Shown: piece by piece, positions 42,628-50,491 of the stretch | Layout: the number at the start of each line of letters is the position of its first letter | Numbering within the stretch: position 1 is the first letter of the stretch | Assembly (NCBI RefSeq): GCF_037104765.1 | Contig: NZ_JBAWSY010000007.1 | Coordinates: forward strand, 129,756-193,755 | Source: Psychrobacillus mangrovi | Lineage (GTDB): Bacteria > Bacillota > Bacilli > Bacillales_A > Planococcaceae | Reading direction: 5' to 3' | Length of the DNA stretch: 64,000 nt | Made by a program: the position numbers and the translations under genes | Notes under the pieces: generated by a model | What the model saw: the letters and a program-made list of their open reading frames with translations, nothing else | The model's database searches: none | Told to the model about the DNA's origin: nothing

Positions 42628-43308
42628 TTACTTAACAGCTTTTACAGTATCCAAAGCCTCCGCTAAGTTCTCATATACATGATTTCCTACAATGATTGTA
42701 TCTGCATACGCAGCCATTTCACGTGCTTGCTCCTTGTTTTGGATTCCTCCACCATAAAAAAGCTTTGTATGCACAAGTCGTGATTTAGCTTTTTTGACAA
42801 CTTCCACATCCCCATACATCCCACTATATTCCATATAAAAAATAGGGAATTTAAATAGATGCTCCACCATTTGGGCGTAAGCTATAACATCGTCATCTGT
42901 TGAAGGATGCAGGGCACTCGTAAGTTTTGCAGCTTTACAATCGGGATTTAATATACAATAACCCTCGGGAATAATTTCTTCCCAGTTCATCACATCACCG
43001 AACTCTTTTGTTGCTGCATGATGTAAATCTTTCACCCATTTAGTATCCGTGCTGTTTAAAATACTTGGAATAAAATAATAATCAAAACCAGGAATAATCG
43101 ACTCAATTGTTGAAACTTCTAACGCTACAGGTACAGCATAGCGTCTAATGCGCATCAATAAGTCAATAACATTATCTAATGTCACTCCATCTGAGCCACC
43201 GATTATAATCGCATCGGTTCCAGATTCGCAAATCTTTTCTAATGCATCCGCACCAATCTCTTTTGCCGGATCCAATTTAAATATATGTCGCCACTCTTTA
43301 TAATCCAT
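42628..43308 (-). CDS. pcrB: Heptaprenylglyceryl phosphate synthase PcrB
   Basis: A 226-aa TIM-barrel of the GGGP synthase family. DYKEWRHIFKLDPAKEI, TDAIIIGGSDGVT, PVALEVSTIESIIPGFDYYFIPSI, YCILNPDCKAAKLT, FYMEYSGMYGD and the phosphate-binding FYGGGIQNKEQA segment are family hallmarks. Bacterial PcrB joins heptaprenyl diphosphate to glycerol-1-phosphate, giving an archaeal-like ether lipid precursor. First gene of the pcrB-pcrA-ligA-camS cluster. Cytoplasmic face of the membrane. Confidence 0.95.
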   Translation of the reverse strand: MDYKEWRHIFKLDPAKEIGADALEKICESGTDAIIIGGSDGVTLDNVIDLLMRIRRYAVPVALEVSTIESIIPGFDYYFIPSILNSTDTKWVKDLHHAATKEFGDVMNWEEIIPEGYCILNPDCKAAKLTSALHPSTDDDVIAYAQMVEHLFKFPIFYMEYSGMYGDVEVVKKAKSRLVHTKLFYGGGIQNKEQAREMAAYADTIIVGNHVYENLAEALDTVKAVK

Positions 43309-43352
43309 TTCGTCACCTACATAAAATTAATTAAGCATTCCTCATTATAACA

Positions 43353-43384
43353 AAAAAACTGAACAGAGGCTCCTGTTCAGTTAA
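43353..43384 (-). terminator. Terminator upstream of pcrB
   Basis: AACTGAACAG / CTGTTCAGTT with a short loop; read leftward it is followed by TTTTTTTG. It separates the yer block from the pcrB operon. Confidence 0.85.
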
Positions 43385-43400
43385 GGTTTAATTGTAAAAC

Positions 43401-43592
43401 CTACATAACCTTCTTCTTACATTTACACTTGTACGTCTTCGGTTTGCTTTGTACGAATCGATCGCTACATTCATAGCATGGGGAAGTATGGTTATTTGTC
43501 CATTGCTTACCTAATACAATTACTTTGGAAAATGAAAGAAACGATACTATTAAATTGAGAATGCAAGTGCCCGAAGATGCAATTTCGGGCAC
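43401..43592 (-). CDS. Possible zinc-ribbon mini-protein
   Basis: A 63-codon frame (GTG start) whose last 36 residues, GKQWTNNHTSPCYECSDRFV followed by QSKPKTYKCKCKKKVM, look like a conserved mini zinc ribbon (CxxC then CxC). The first ~25 residues are less convincing because they cross a hairpin and no ribosome binding site precedes the GTG. The terminator at 43353 lies directly after the stop, as expected for a real gene. It may start internally at a non-standard codon or be a remnant of a longer gene. Confidence 0.4.
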   Translation of the reverse strand: MPEIASSGTCILNLIVSFLSFSKVIVLGKQWTNNHTSPCYECSDRFVQSKPKTYKCKCKKKVM

Positions 43593-43678
43593 TTATCGCT
43601 TTTTATAGTACGTTACCTGCTTATTTTAGCAAAGACAATTCTCGTAATATTTCATTAACAAATAGAAAAAAATGCAAA

Positions 43679-43701
43679 GGAATGCGACTTTGTCGCATCC
43701 C
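43679..43701 (-). terminator. Terminator of the yer operon
   Basis: GGAATGCGAC / GTCGCATCCC with a 3-base loop; read leftward it is followed by TTTGCATTTTTTT. About 136 bases after the yerC stop. Confidence 0.7.
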
Positions 43702-43836
43702 TCCGCAGCATGAAATATCGATATGGTGTAATAGTAATTCAGTCTAGGACAATAGCAAAATGCCAACATAAATTGTCTGCTATTTTAACACACTTCATGT
43801 TAATCTCAGACTTGCTTGAAAATGGTCGTCAATTGT

Positions 43837-44160
43837 CTACTTTGCTCTAGGATTTTGAAAAGGCTGCTCGTCTGGATACAAACGTCCGAGCATTTCATCA
43901 TATGCTTCGTTTCCATAATCAAAACAACGTCTCACACGTGAAATAGTTGCGGTACTTGCACCTGTTTCTTTTTTAATTGTTTCGTATGTCTTTTTCAATC
44001 TCAATAAATGGGCCACCTCAAATCGTTGTGCCAGAGATTGTATTTCACTTATTGTACATAAATCATCAAAAAATCGATAGCATTCTTCCATATCTTTTAA
44101 CTCTAAAACCGCTTTAAATAATTGGTCTGTTTGATGTCCTTTAATTTTATCGATTTGCAT
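43837..44160 (-). CDS. yerC: TrpR-like protein, YerC/YecD family
   Basis: A 107-aa all-helical protein with a TrpR-type helix-turn-helix: EIQSLAQRFEVAHLLRLKKTYETI and GASTATISRVRRCFDYGNEAYDEML. Family members are predicted DNA-binding proteins; the target is unknown. GGGAG precedes the ATG. It follows yerB by 29 bases in the order yerA-yerB-yerC known from Bacillus subtilis. Confidence 0.92.
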   Translation of the reverse strand: MQIDKIKGHQTDQLFKAVLELKDMEECYRFFDDLCTISEIQSLAQRFEVAHLLRLKKTYETIKKETGASTATISRVRRCFDYGNEAYDEMLGRLYPDEQPFQNPRAK

Positions 44161-44189
44161 ATAGTTTCTCCCTTCATTTCAGTCTACTA

Positions 44190-45245
44190 TTACGGTAAAA
44201 AGTTCACCATATTTTCTAGTCCTGGATTCGTTGGAACAAAACTTATCCATGACATTCCTTTTACAAGTTTAGCTGGAACGCCATTCTCCATTGGAACAAG
44301 AATTCCATCAACATTTTCCCATTCAATCTCTCTCATTACCCCTGCTTGGAAAAGATAAGCTCTTCCTCCGTCATTTAGTGACAGGGCTTGTCTTCCAGCA
44401 TTATCAATCGTTTTATGTGGAATTTCCATGAAAATTACATTCGATATTTTGACAGGGTCTTCTGTTTCTTTATCCGTTGTCAATTCTCCTGCTGATGTCC
44501 TCTCATAGAGACCTTCATCTGGTGAGTAAGTATATTGATTTTCAAAGCTTGCACCATTACCATAACGAATACTAATACTCGATACAGGATTACCAAGCTT
44601 CACACCTTCCACCGAGTCAAAAAAAGAAAGTTTAGGAATTTTGCGTATGTCCATAGAAGCACCTACTTTGTCAGCACCCGTTTCTATGTTTTCTTTTGTT
44701 ATATAGGAGTTATGTGGCGCTTTACGCTCCTTCGACCTTTCAAACAGTATACCATCATATTGCATTCCATTTATATGATCAACAACTCGTGCATTTAACA
44801 TTTTTTGGGCGTCTGGACTATATCCATGAGCTATGTAAAATGCATCTAGCCCTTTAGCAATCGTTACAAAATAATCGCGTGCACTTCTTACAGGTCCAAT
44901 CTTGTCAGGAATCTCACTTTGATACAGAGCAAGAAACCTCGTGACATTCCCTTCTGCGAGCATTTCATAAATAATGTCTGCTTTAGCAATACCAGATTGT
45001 GGACGCGCAAGCGGATGATTATTCATCGTTACAAGGACCGCTCGGTGTTTTAATTCCACTTCGGATCCGACTCCAGTAAAAGGAGCAATATAAGGGAGTT
45101 CTTTCTCTTTATCTTCTACTTCCTCTTCTGCTGCAGCTGGTTCTTCCACTAGTTCGATTATATCTTCTGTCATCTCTTCTTTATCTGAACAAGCAACTAA
45201 TAAAAGAATACTTATTGCAAATATAAATCCCCTTTTTTTGAACAC
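44190..45245 (-). CDS. yerB: DUF3048 lipoprotein YerB
   Basis: A 351-aa lipoprotein. A short signal with lipobox VAC puts Cys near residue 19, followed by a very acidic linker (about 22-55), then the two DUF3048 domains: RPQSGIAKADIIYEMLAEGNVTRFLALYQSE near 80-110 and SFFDSVEGVKLGNPVSSISIRYG near 205-227. Function is unknown; it is surface-exposed. The start is GTG behind AGGGGGA. It lies 10 bases after yerA. Confidence 0.9.
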   Translation of the reverse strand: MFKKRGFIFAISILLLVACSDKEEMTEDIIELVEEPAAAEEEVEDKEKELPYIAPFTGVGSEVELKHRAVLVTMNNHPLARPQSGIAKADIIYEMLAEGNVTRFLALYQSEIPDKIGPVRSARDYFVTIAKGLDAFYIAHGYSPDAQKMLNARVVDHINGMQYDGILFERSKERKAPHNSYITKENIETGADKVGASMDIRKIPKLSFFDSVEGVKLGNPVSSISIRYGNGASFENQYTYSPDEGLYERTSAGELTTDKETEDPVKISNVIFMEIPHKTIDNAGRQALSLNDGGRAYLFQAGVMREIEWENVDGILVPMENGVPAKLVKGMSWISFVPTNPGLENMVNFLP

Positions 45246-45255
45246 AGTAATCCCC

Positions 45256-46986
45256 CTACCTCATAACAGCTGGAAATAATACTTGTTTCTTCATCACATC
45301 GAAAATACCTCTTTGTGTAATTCGAACATAAGGTAAATGTGTGGATTGCAAAAATAACAAAGTATAAATAGCATCCCCATGCTTAAATCCTCTCGCTGCC
45401 AACTCTTTCTTTAAAAGTATCTCTTCTTCTATCAATTCTTCCATCGGTTTATCAGAGAGTACTCCACCAATTGGAAGTTTAAGAGAACAAATGACTTGGT
45501 CATCTTCTACCAGTACAATGCCGCCATTCATTTTCTTCATTTCTTCAAAAGCTTTTAGCATGCTCTTTTTATTTTTACCTATTAATATTATATCGCCAGT
45601 ATTAGAGTAAGATGATGCAAATCCCTTTAAAGATGTTGCAAATCCCTTTATAATCGTCGTTACTTTCCATTTACCTTTCCGATCAATTAACATTAAAAAA
45701 CTCTGATCATGTTTCGTCGATAGTTCGTTGTCTGTTGTGTCAACCGATACAGAGTATGGTTTTGTAATAACATCATTTACCATCTCAATTCCAAATGGCA
45801 TGGAAAACTGAAAATCTGCTTCTTTCAAATCAAAATTTAAATTTAAATCAGGCATATGTGACCAATCGACTGGTGATAATCCATGAACTTTTATCCCATC
45901 TCGTTTTAACCATACACCTTTTGATAAAACACTGACAGGTACAGGATTATTTTCATCTTCTAAAAAGTTTAAAGTAGCAAATCTGCCAGTAGCAATTACA
46001 CCATGCAGGTTTGATAGATTATAATATTTTGCAACGTTAAATGAAGCCATTAAATAAGCATCTATCGGATCTACACCAGCCTCTAAAGCTACACGTATAC
46101 ATTTGTCCATTACACCATCTAGATGAAACGAAGGGGTAGCTCCATCAGTCGTCATCATTAAATGATCAAAAATATGAAGATCTTTCTCTAGAATACCTTT
46201 AAGAAGAATTGGTAGGTCCGGACGAATAGAGGAATGTCTTAGAGTCACAGCATACCCATGGAGAATTCGTCTCTCTACTTCCTCAATAGTCATAGATTCA
46301 TGATCACCATCTGCTCCAAGTAACCGCATTCTAGCTAGTGTACGTTCTGAGGCACCAGGGAAATGTCCTTCAATTTTCATGCCATTACTTTTTGCTTGCT
46401 GCATCCAATACAACATTTGATCATCACCGGATAGTAATCTAGGCCATCCAGTCAACTCACCACCCATAATTACATCTGGACGGTTAATCCATTCACTAAT
46501 CGTTTTAGAAGTAAATAATTCTTCTTCATTTTCTAATTCAGTTTGTGAATCAAATCGAGCCCACCAATAGAATGCAAAGGGTAATTTGCTTAACTCATCC
46601 ATTATTGAAAACGCTTTCTTGTTTTCAAGTGATAAAAAGAAGACCAGGTTATCCGCAATGAAAGTAGTCGTTCCAAGTTGTGCTGCATAATCTGCAAAAG
46701 AATGAGGCTGATAAAGTTGAAATGGATGTACGTGAGGTTCTATATATCCAGGTACAATTTTTTGACCGTTAGCATCATATACTTCAGTTCTGTCCGAAAC
46801 TAGGGGCATTTCAGCACCTGTGTAGACGATTCGGTCCTTTACTATCCAAATATTTCCGGTAATCCATTTTTTTAAGTGGCTATGTAAATAGGTTGCATTT
46901 TTTATAAGAATGTCAGGTGCTTTTGTTCCATTTACCACTTCTATCTGGTGCCTGATTTCTTCAATTTTCCAAATTGGATATTGCAT
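45256..46986 (-). CDS. yerA: Adenine deaminase-like amidohydrolase (YerA)
   Basis: A 576-aa amidohydrolase-fold protein related to adenine deaminase. It has VPGYIEPHVHPFQLY near 80-95 with the HxH metal site, GTTTFIADN, GHFPGASE and DGATPSFHLDGVMDKCIRVALEAG near 275-300. MASFNVAKYYNLSNLHG follows, with the C-terminal MLVEDD-like domain. Bacillus YerA is annotated as a putative adenine deaminase, separate from AdeC. The frame reaches an ATG at 47019, but GGAAGGAG with suitable spacing supports the ATG at 46986 (MQYPIWKIEE). First gene of yerABC. Substrate unproven. Confidence 0.85.
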   Translation of the reverse strand: MQYPIWKIEEIRHQIEVVNGTKAPDILIKNATYLHSHLKKWITGNIWIVKDRIVYTGAEMPLVSDRTEVYDANGQKIVPGYIEPHVHPFQLYQPHSFADYAAQLGTTTFIADNLVFFLSLENKKAFSIMDELSKLPFAFYWWARFDSQTELENEEELFTSKTISEWINRPDVIMGGELTGWPRLLSGDDQMLYWMQQAKSNGMKIEGHFPGASERTLARMRLLGADGDHESMTIEEVERRILHGYAVTLRHSSIRPDLPILLKGILEKDLHIFDHLMMTTDGATPSFHLDGVMDKCIRVALEAGVDPIDAYLMASFNVAKYYNLSNLHGVIATGRFATLNFLEDENNPVPVSVLSKGVWLKRDGIKVHGLSPVDWSHMPDLNLNFDLKEADFQFSMPFGIEMVNDVITKPYSVSVDTTDNELSTKHDQSFLMLIDRKGKWKVTTIIKGFATSLKGFASSYSNTGDIILIGKNKKSMLKAFEEMKKMNGGIVLVEDDQVICSLKLPIGGVLSDKPMEELIEEEILLKKELAARGFKHGDAIYTLLFLQSTHLPYVRITQRGIFDVMKKQVLFPAVMR

Positions 46987-47204
46987 AGCATCCATTCTCC
47001 TTCCTATAGTTGCGCTCATAAAAATAAATATAGCACATCACTTTAGTAAAGCAAAGTGATGAATTGTAAATTTAGTAAATTCTGCTAGAAAATCTTTACT
47101 AGTATAGCAGAACTGTATTCACATTTATTGCTTTGTTTTTTAAAAATTGTGGATATTTGATGTCTAGATAGAATGTGTCTCATAATCTTTTAGAGTAGAA
47201 GCAA

Positions 47205-47935
47205 GGATGTGCGCTTGCCGCAAATGTAAAGAATATTTGCAGGAAACATCTGATGATCAGTGTTGTTTTTGATAATAAGTTGAATACAGAATTCGCTTTT
47301 CAGGACCCTATTATTTTCCCAGACATTTAAAAGCGCATATAGCTACAAACGGATGTAAGGCGCACATCCTGGAAACATCCGATGAAATAGAAATTATTCA
47401 TTGAAAGTATTAATACATATTATAGAATCTACTTTATTCTTTATTAAGAGAATAACTGGCATTCGCGCCTTGCCAGCCGCATGACGTGCCGTATGAGACA
47501 GCGAAATGCGCTAGCGCATACAGCGGCTCATGCGGACGTGCGGCCAGCGCGAATGCCTATAGTTGGTGATTTATCCGTTCCAGACTATGAATAATAAGTA
47601 CTTTGAAAGTAGAGACACGGATGTGCGCTTGCCGCACGCTACGCATGAGCCTCCGCAGGATGAGTCGCTCCTACGTCGCTCCCACATCCTTTACGGGGTC
47701 TCATTCTTCGCGCTCCTGCGGCTGTAAGGCGCACATCCTGGAGACCTCCGATGATACAATACCTTTCAAAAGAGTGAAAGCAATTCTGCATTTTGTGACT
47801 ATTTATTGTCGTATATTAAATAGAATCTACATTAATCTTTATCAAGAAAATACACTGGTATTCGCGCCTTGCCAGCAGCATGAAGTGCCGTATGAGACAG
47901 CTAAATGCGCTAGCGCTTACAGTCTTTATTGAATA
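47205..47935. repeat. Cluster of palindrome-bounded repeats
   Basis: Two element types alternate. Type 1 is bounded by GGATGTGCGC and GCGCACATCC: copies at 47205-47369 and 47619-47738. Type 2 is bounded by GGCATTCGCGC and GCGCGAATGCC: complete at 47458-47557, and a 5' half at 47857-47935 that runs up to the next gene. The linkers also match (TAGAATCTAC...CTTTAT-AAGA-AATA). Together this looks like an imperfect tandem duplication of ~400 bases. Interiors are GC-rich and self-complementary, with no coding potential. Much of 47020-47204 shows nothing. Confidence 0.85.
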
Positions 47936-48634
47936 TTAATAAGCGATAGGATAAGTATCTACAAGACAGTTTACCCGTAACTTTTCACTTTTTCTTACGA
48001 TTGTTAGAGAAACAGTGCAATTGACAGTTTTTTCATTCAATGTTCTTTCAAATGATTCATATCCTCCAATTTCTTCTCCATCAATCTCCACTATAATATC
48101 TTCAGGTTTAATTCCAGCAGCTGCAGCTACCGAACCATCCTTCACCTGTAAAACTCTTGTACCTCTATCCCGCTCGTTTGTTGTGTGATCAATACCAATC
48201 CATGCTTTCCAAAAATTCGCTCGATTATCAGCACCAGTTTCATAGACACTTTTTAGATTTTCTAAGAATTGACTTGTACCAAACAACATATTTTCCTTTG
48301 TAGATTTATTCATTTCACTAATAAAGGAAGACTGATATTCAATACTCACCTGAATACCATTTTCAACTTTTTCTAAAGAAGTAATGGTAGTAAAATCCCC
48401 ATCAAGGCTCTGAAGTACAAAGCGTTTCATTGTGTCTATTTCTGTAAATACACCCTCAGATGTTGCCCCCCATCCATGATTCATATAACCTCTTCCACCT
48501 AGACGAAATTCTATCTCAGCATTTTTTGTATACCAACAGTTTAAATGCTCAGGCATAGTCAATGCATCCCAAACTTGCTTCAAAGGTGCATTAACAACAA
48601 TTCCCCTCTTTATAGAATCATTAATCTTGTTCAT
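47936..48634 (-). CDS. SRPBCC (AHSA1-like) domain fused to a PDZ domain
   Basis: A 232-aa two-domain protein. Residues ~5-140 are an SRPBCC/AHSA1 helix-grip domain (IVVNAPLKQVWDALTMPEHLNCWY, GTSQFLENLKSVYE). Residues ~150-230 are a PDZ-like domain (RVLQVKDGSVAAAAGIKPED, IIVEIDGEEIGGYESFERTL). AHSA1-type proteins next to ArsR regulators are common; a fused PDZ domain is not. GGAG before the ATG at 48634 lies inside the arsR-like gene, and the two frames overlap by 14 bases, so translation is coupled. No signal peptide, so cytoplasmic. Confidence 0.85.
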   Translation of the reverse strand: MNKINDSIKRGIVVNAPLKQVWDALTMPEHLNCWYTKNAEIEFRLGGRGYMNHGWGATSEGVFTEIDTMKRFVLQSLDGDFTTITSLEKVENGIQVSIEYQSSFISEMNKSTKENMLFGTSQFLENLKSVYETGADNRANFWKAWIGIDHTTNERDRGTRVLQVKDGSVAAAAGIKPEDIIVEIDGEEIGGYESFERTLNEKTVNCTVSLTIVRKSEKLRVNCLVDTYPIAY

Positions 48635-48947
48635 CTCGAAGTTCTCCTTTTTCCACATAATTTTTTAGACTTACGAGCTGGTCATCAAGTAGTTCTTCGA
48701 TGTATTGAAGCATTTCATGGTAGGCAAATTGGAGTATGTTGAGATTTAATGAATAGATACGATACTTCCCATTCAGGCTCTCTGAAATAATTCTTTCCTC
48801 CAATAAAATATTCAGATGCTTCTTAATTGCTGGTTGTGAGATATCAAATGCTTCGACTATCTCCTTTTGGGATTTGTTTCCTTGTTTAAGCATATTTAAT
48901 ATACGGCGTCGCGTTGAATCACCTAATGCTCTATAAACATCTGGCAT
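48621..48947 (-). CDS. ArsR-family transcriptional regulator
   Basis: A 108-aa winged-helix repressor: MPDVYRALGDSTRRRILNML at the N-terminus, recognition helix in ISQPAIKKHLNILLEERII near 40-58. There is no CVC metal site, so it belongs to the non-metal ArsR group that pairs with AHSA1/SRPBCC proteins. The frame runs back to 49019, but GAGGGA 6 bases before the ATG at 48947 sets the start. Autoregulation is likely through the palindrome at 48965-48992. Confidence 0.9.
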   Translation of the reverse strand: MPDVYRALGDSTRRRILNMLKQGNKSQKEIVEAFDISQPAIKKHLNILLEERIISESLNGKYRIYSLNLNILQFAYHEMLQYIEELLDDQLVSLKNYVEKGELRDEQD

Positions 48948-48964
48948 TATCATTCCCTCACTTT

Positions 48965-48992
48965 TTACATATAACCAATTGGTTATATGTAA
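48965..48992. promoter_or_regulatory. Perfect 28-bp palindrome, likely ArsR operator
   Basis: TTACATATAACC and GGTTATATGTAA flank a central AATT: every base is matched. It lies 18 bases upstream of the arsR-like start codon, where the promoter should be. AACC-N4-GGTT symmetry is usual for ArsR-family operators. Confidence 0.8.
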
Positions 48993-49180
48993 TATAAACA
49001 TACACGAAAAGAATGTCAAGACTTTTCTGATAGTTATAAATGATTATCCTTCTTCAACTAATCTGCACTATTGGTATTTACAGAGTAATACGGAGTGCAC
49101 TTTCCAGACACTCTCTTGATTACAGCAATAGTTACCCATTACATATCAACAATGAGGTTTAACAAGCCCAAAATAAAAAC

Positions 49181-49209
49181 AGGATAACTCCAAAATACGG
49201 AGTTATCCT
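49181..49209 (-). terminator. Terminator of the pur operon
   Basis: AGGATAACTCC / GGAGTTATCCT, 11-bp perfect stem with a 7-base loop; read leftward it is followed by GTTTTTATTTT. It lies 7 bases after the purD stop. Confidence 0.9.
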
Positions 49210-49215
49210 ATAAAT

Positions 49216-50475
49216 TTAAAGAAAAGTTCGCCAGCCAATATCTTTTCGGAAAAACAAGCCATCCCATTGTAAGGTAGAGAGACCCTCGTAAACCTTCTCT
49301 TGTGCTTCTTTTAAAGTAGTTTCACTAGCAGCAACTAAAATCACTCGACCACCATTGGCAATAAATCCATCATCATCAGCTTTTGTACCAGCATGGAAAA
49401 CATGAAGCCCTAACTCCTGTAATGCTTGAAGATTAGGAAGCCTAGCACCTTTTTTCATATCTCCTGGATAACCTTCTGAAGCAATGACTACACCTAGCAT
49501 AGATTCCTTCGACCATTTTAGTTCATACGGTTTTTCATCCATCAATGCGATCATGAATTCACCAAAATCACTTTCCATTCGAGGAAGGACAACCTGTGTT
49601 TCTGGATCACCAAAACGTGCGTTAAACTCGATAACCTTTGGACCGTCATTCGTTAAAATAAGCCCTGCATATAAAATACCTGTAAAAGAAATGCCTTCTT
49701 TAGTCATTGCCTTTACAGTAGGAACAATGATTGCTTCATAAGCTTCATCGACAGTTGCAGAAGAAATTTGTGGAACCGGTGAGTATGCACCCATTCCACC
49801 AGTGTTCGGACCTTTATCTCCGTCATAAGCTCTTTTATGATCCTGCGCAATTACCATTGGATATATTTGACCGTTATGCACGAATGACATGAAGGAAAAC
49901 TCTTCTCCGTCCAAGAATTCTTCAATTACTACGCGAGAAGATGATTCTCCAAACAATTGATTGCCAATCATATCTTCTACTGCACTGTTTGCCTCTTCCA
50001 CCGTCATGGCAACTACTACACCTTTGCCTGCAGCAAGTCCGTCTGCTTTTACCACAATAGGAGCGCCTAACTTTTCAATATATGCTTTCGCTTTATCTAC
50101 TTCTGTAAAGGTTTCATACCCAGCTGTTGGGATATTATATTTTTGCATAATCTCTTTTGCAAATGCTTTACTGCCTTCTATCTGTGCAGCAGCCTTTGTT
50201 GGTCCAAATATACGTAATCCTTCTGCTTGGAAGAAGTCCACAATACCACCTGCAAGTGGTTGCTCTGGTCCAACAAATGTTAAATCAATATTATTTTCTT
50301 TTGAGAAGGTTACAAGCTCGTCAAAAGCCATAACATCAATAGGTACAATTTCAGCATCGTTTGACATAGCTGCGTTACCTGGCGCCACAAATACTTTATT
50401 TACAGATGGAGAATCATTGAATTGCTTTGCTATAGCATGCTCACGACCGCCACTACCAATTACGAGAATATTCAT
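49216..50475 (-). CDS. purD: Phosphoribosylamine--glycine ligase
   Basis: A 419-aa ATP-grasp enzyme. MNILVIGSGGREHAIA is the family start. APGNAAM, the ATP-grasp loop LGAPIVVKADGLAAGKGVV near 130-150, DHKRAYDGDKGPNTGGMGAYSP near 212-233 and GLILTNDGPKVIEFNARFGDPETQ near 270-293 follow. It joins phosphoribosylamine to glycine (step 2 of purine synthesis). Last gene of the operon, 16 bases after purH. Confidence 0.97.
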   Translation of the reverse strand: MNILVIGSGGREHAIAKQFNDSPSVNKVFVAPGNAAMSNDAEIVPIDVMAFDELVTFSKENNIDLTFVGPEQPLAGGIVDFFQAEGLRIFGPTKAAAQIEGSKAFAKEIMQKYNIPTAGYETFTEVDKAKAYIEKLGAPIVVKADGLAAGKGVVVAMTVEEANSAVEDMIGNQLFGESSSRVVIEEFLDGEEFSFMSFVHNGQIYPMVIAQDHKRAYDGDKGPNTGGMGAYSPVPQISSATVDEAYEAIIVPTVKAMTKEGISFTGILYAGLILTNDGPKVIEFNARFGDPETQVVLPRMESDFGEFMIALMDEKPYELKWSKESMLGVVIASEGYPGDMKKGARLPNLQALQELGLHVFHAGTKADDDGFIANGGRVILVAASETTLKEAQEKVYEGLSTLQWDGLFFRKDIGWRTFL

Positions 50476-50491
50476 ATGAGATATGCCTCCC

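Larger units (their letters stand above)
43309..43836. other. Intergenic region with three hairpins and a possible small gene
   Basis: Contains a terminator (43353-43384), a cysteine-rich short frame (43401-43592), a hairpin at 43564-43593 (AAGTGCCCGAA / TTCGGGCACTT) and the yerC terminator (43679-43701). The hairpin at 43564 overlaps the 5' end of the short frame. The stretch 43702-43836 holds nothing recognisable. Confidence 0.55.

Noticed and set aside
43564..43593. Hairpin AAGTGCCCGAA/TTCGGGCACTT as a leftward terminator
   Set aside because: No T-tract on its leftward side; the rightward T-run begins about 10 bases after the stem. Kept only as a hairpin overlapping the small cysteine-rich frame.
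47603..47932. 109-codon rightward open frame
   Set aside because: It lies entirely within the palindromic repeat cluster, has no ribosome binding site and reads as arginine/cysteine-rich sequence produced by the GC-rich repeats.
49961..50479. 172-codon rightward frame opposite purD
   Set aside because: Antisense shadow of purD with no ribosome binding site.
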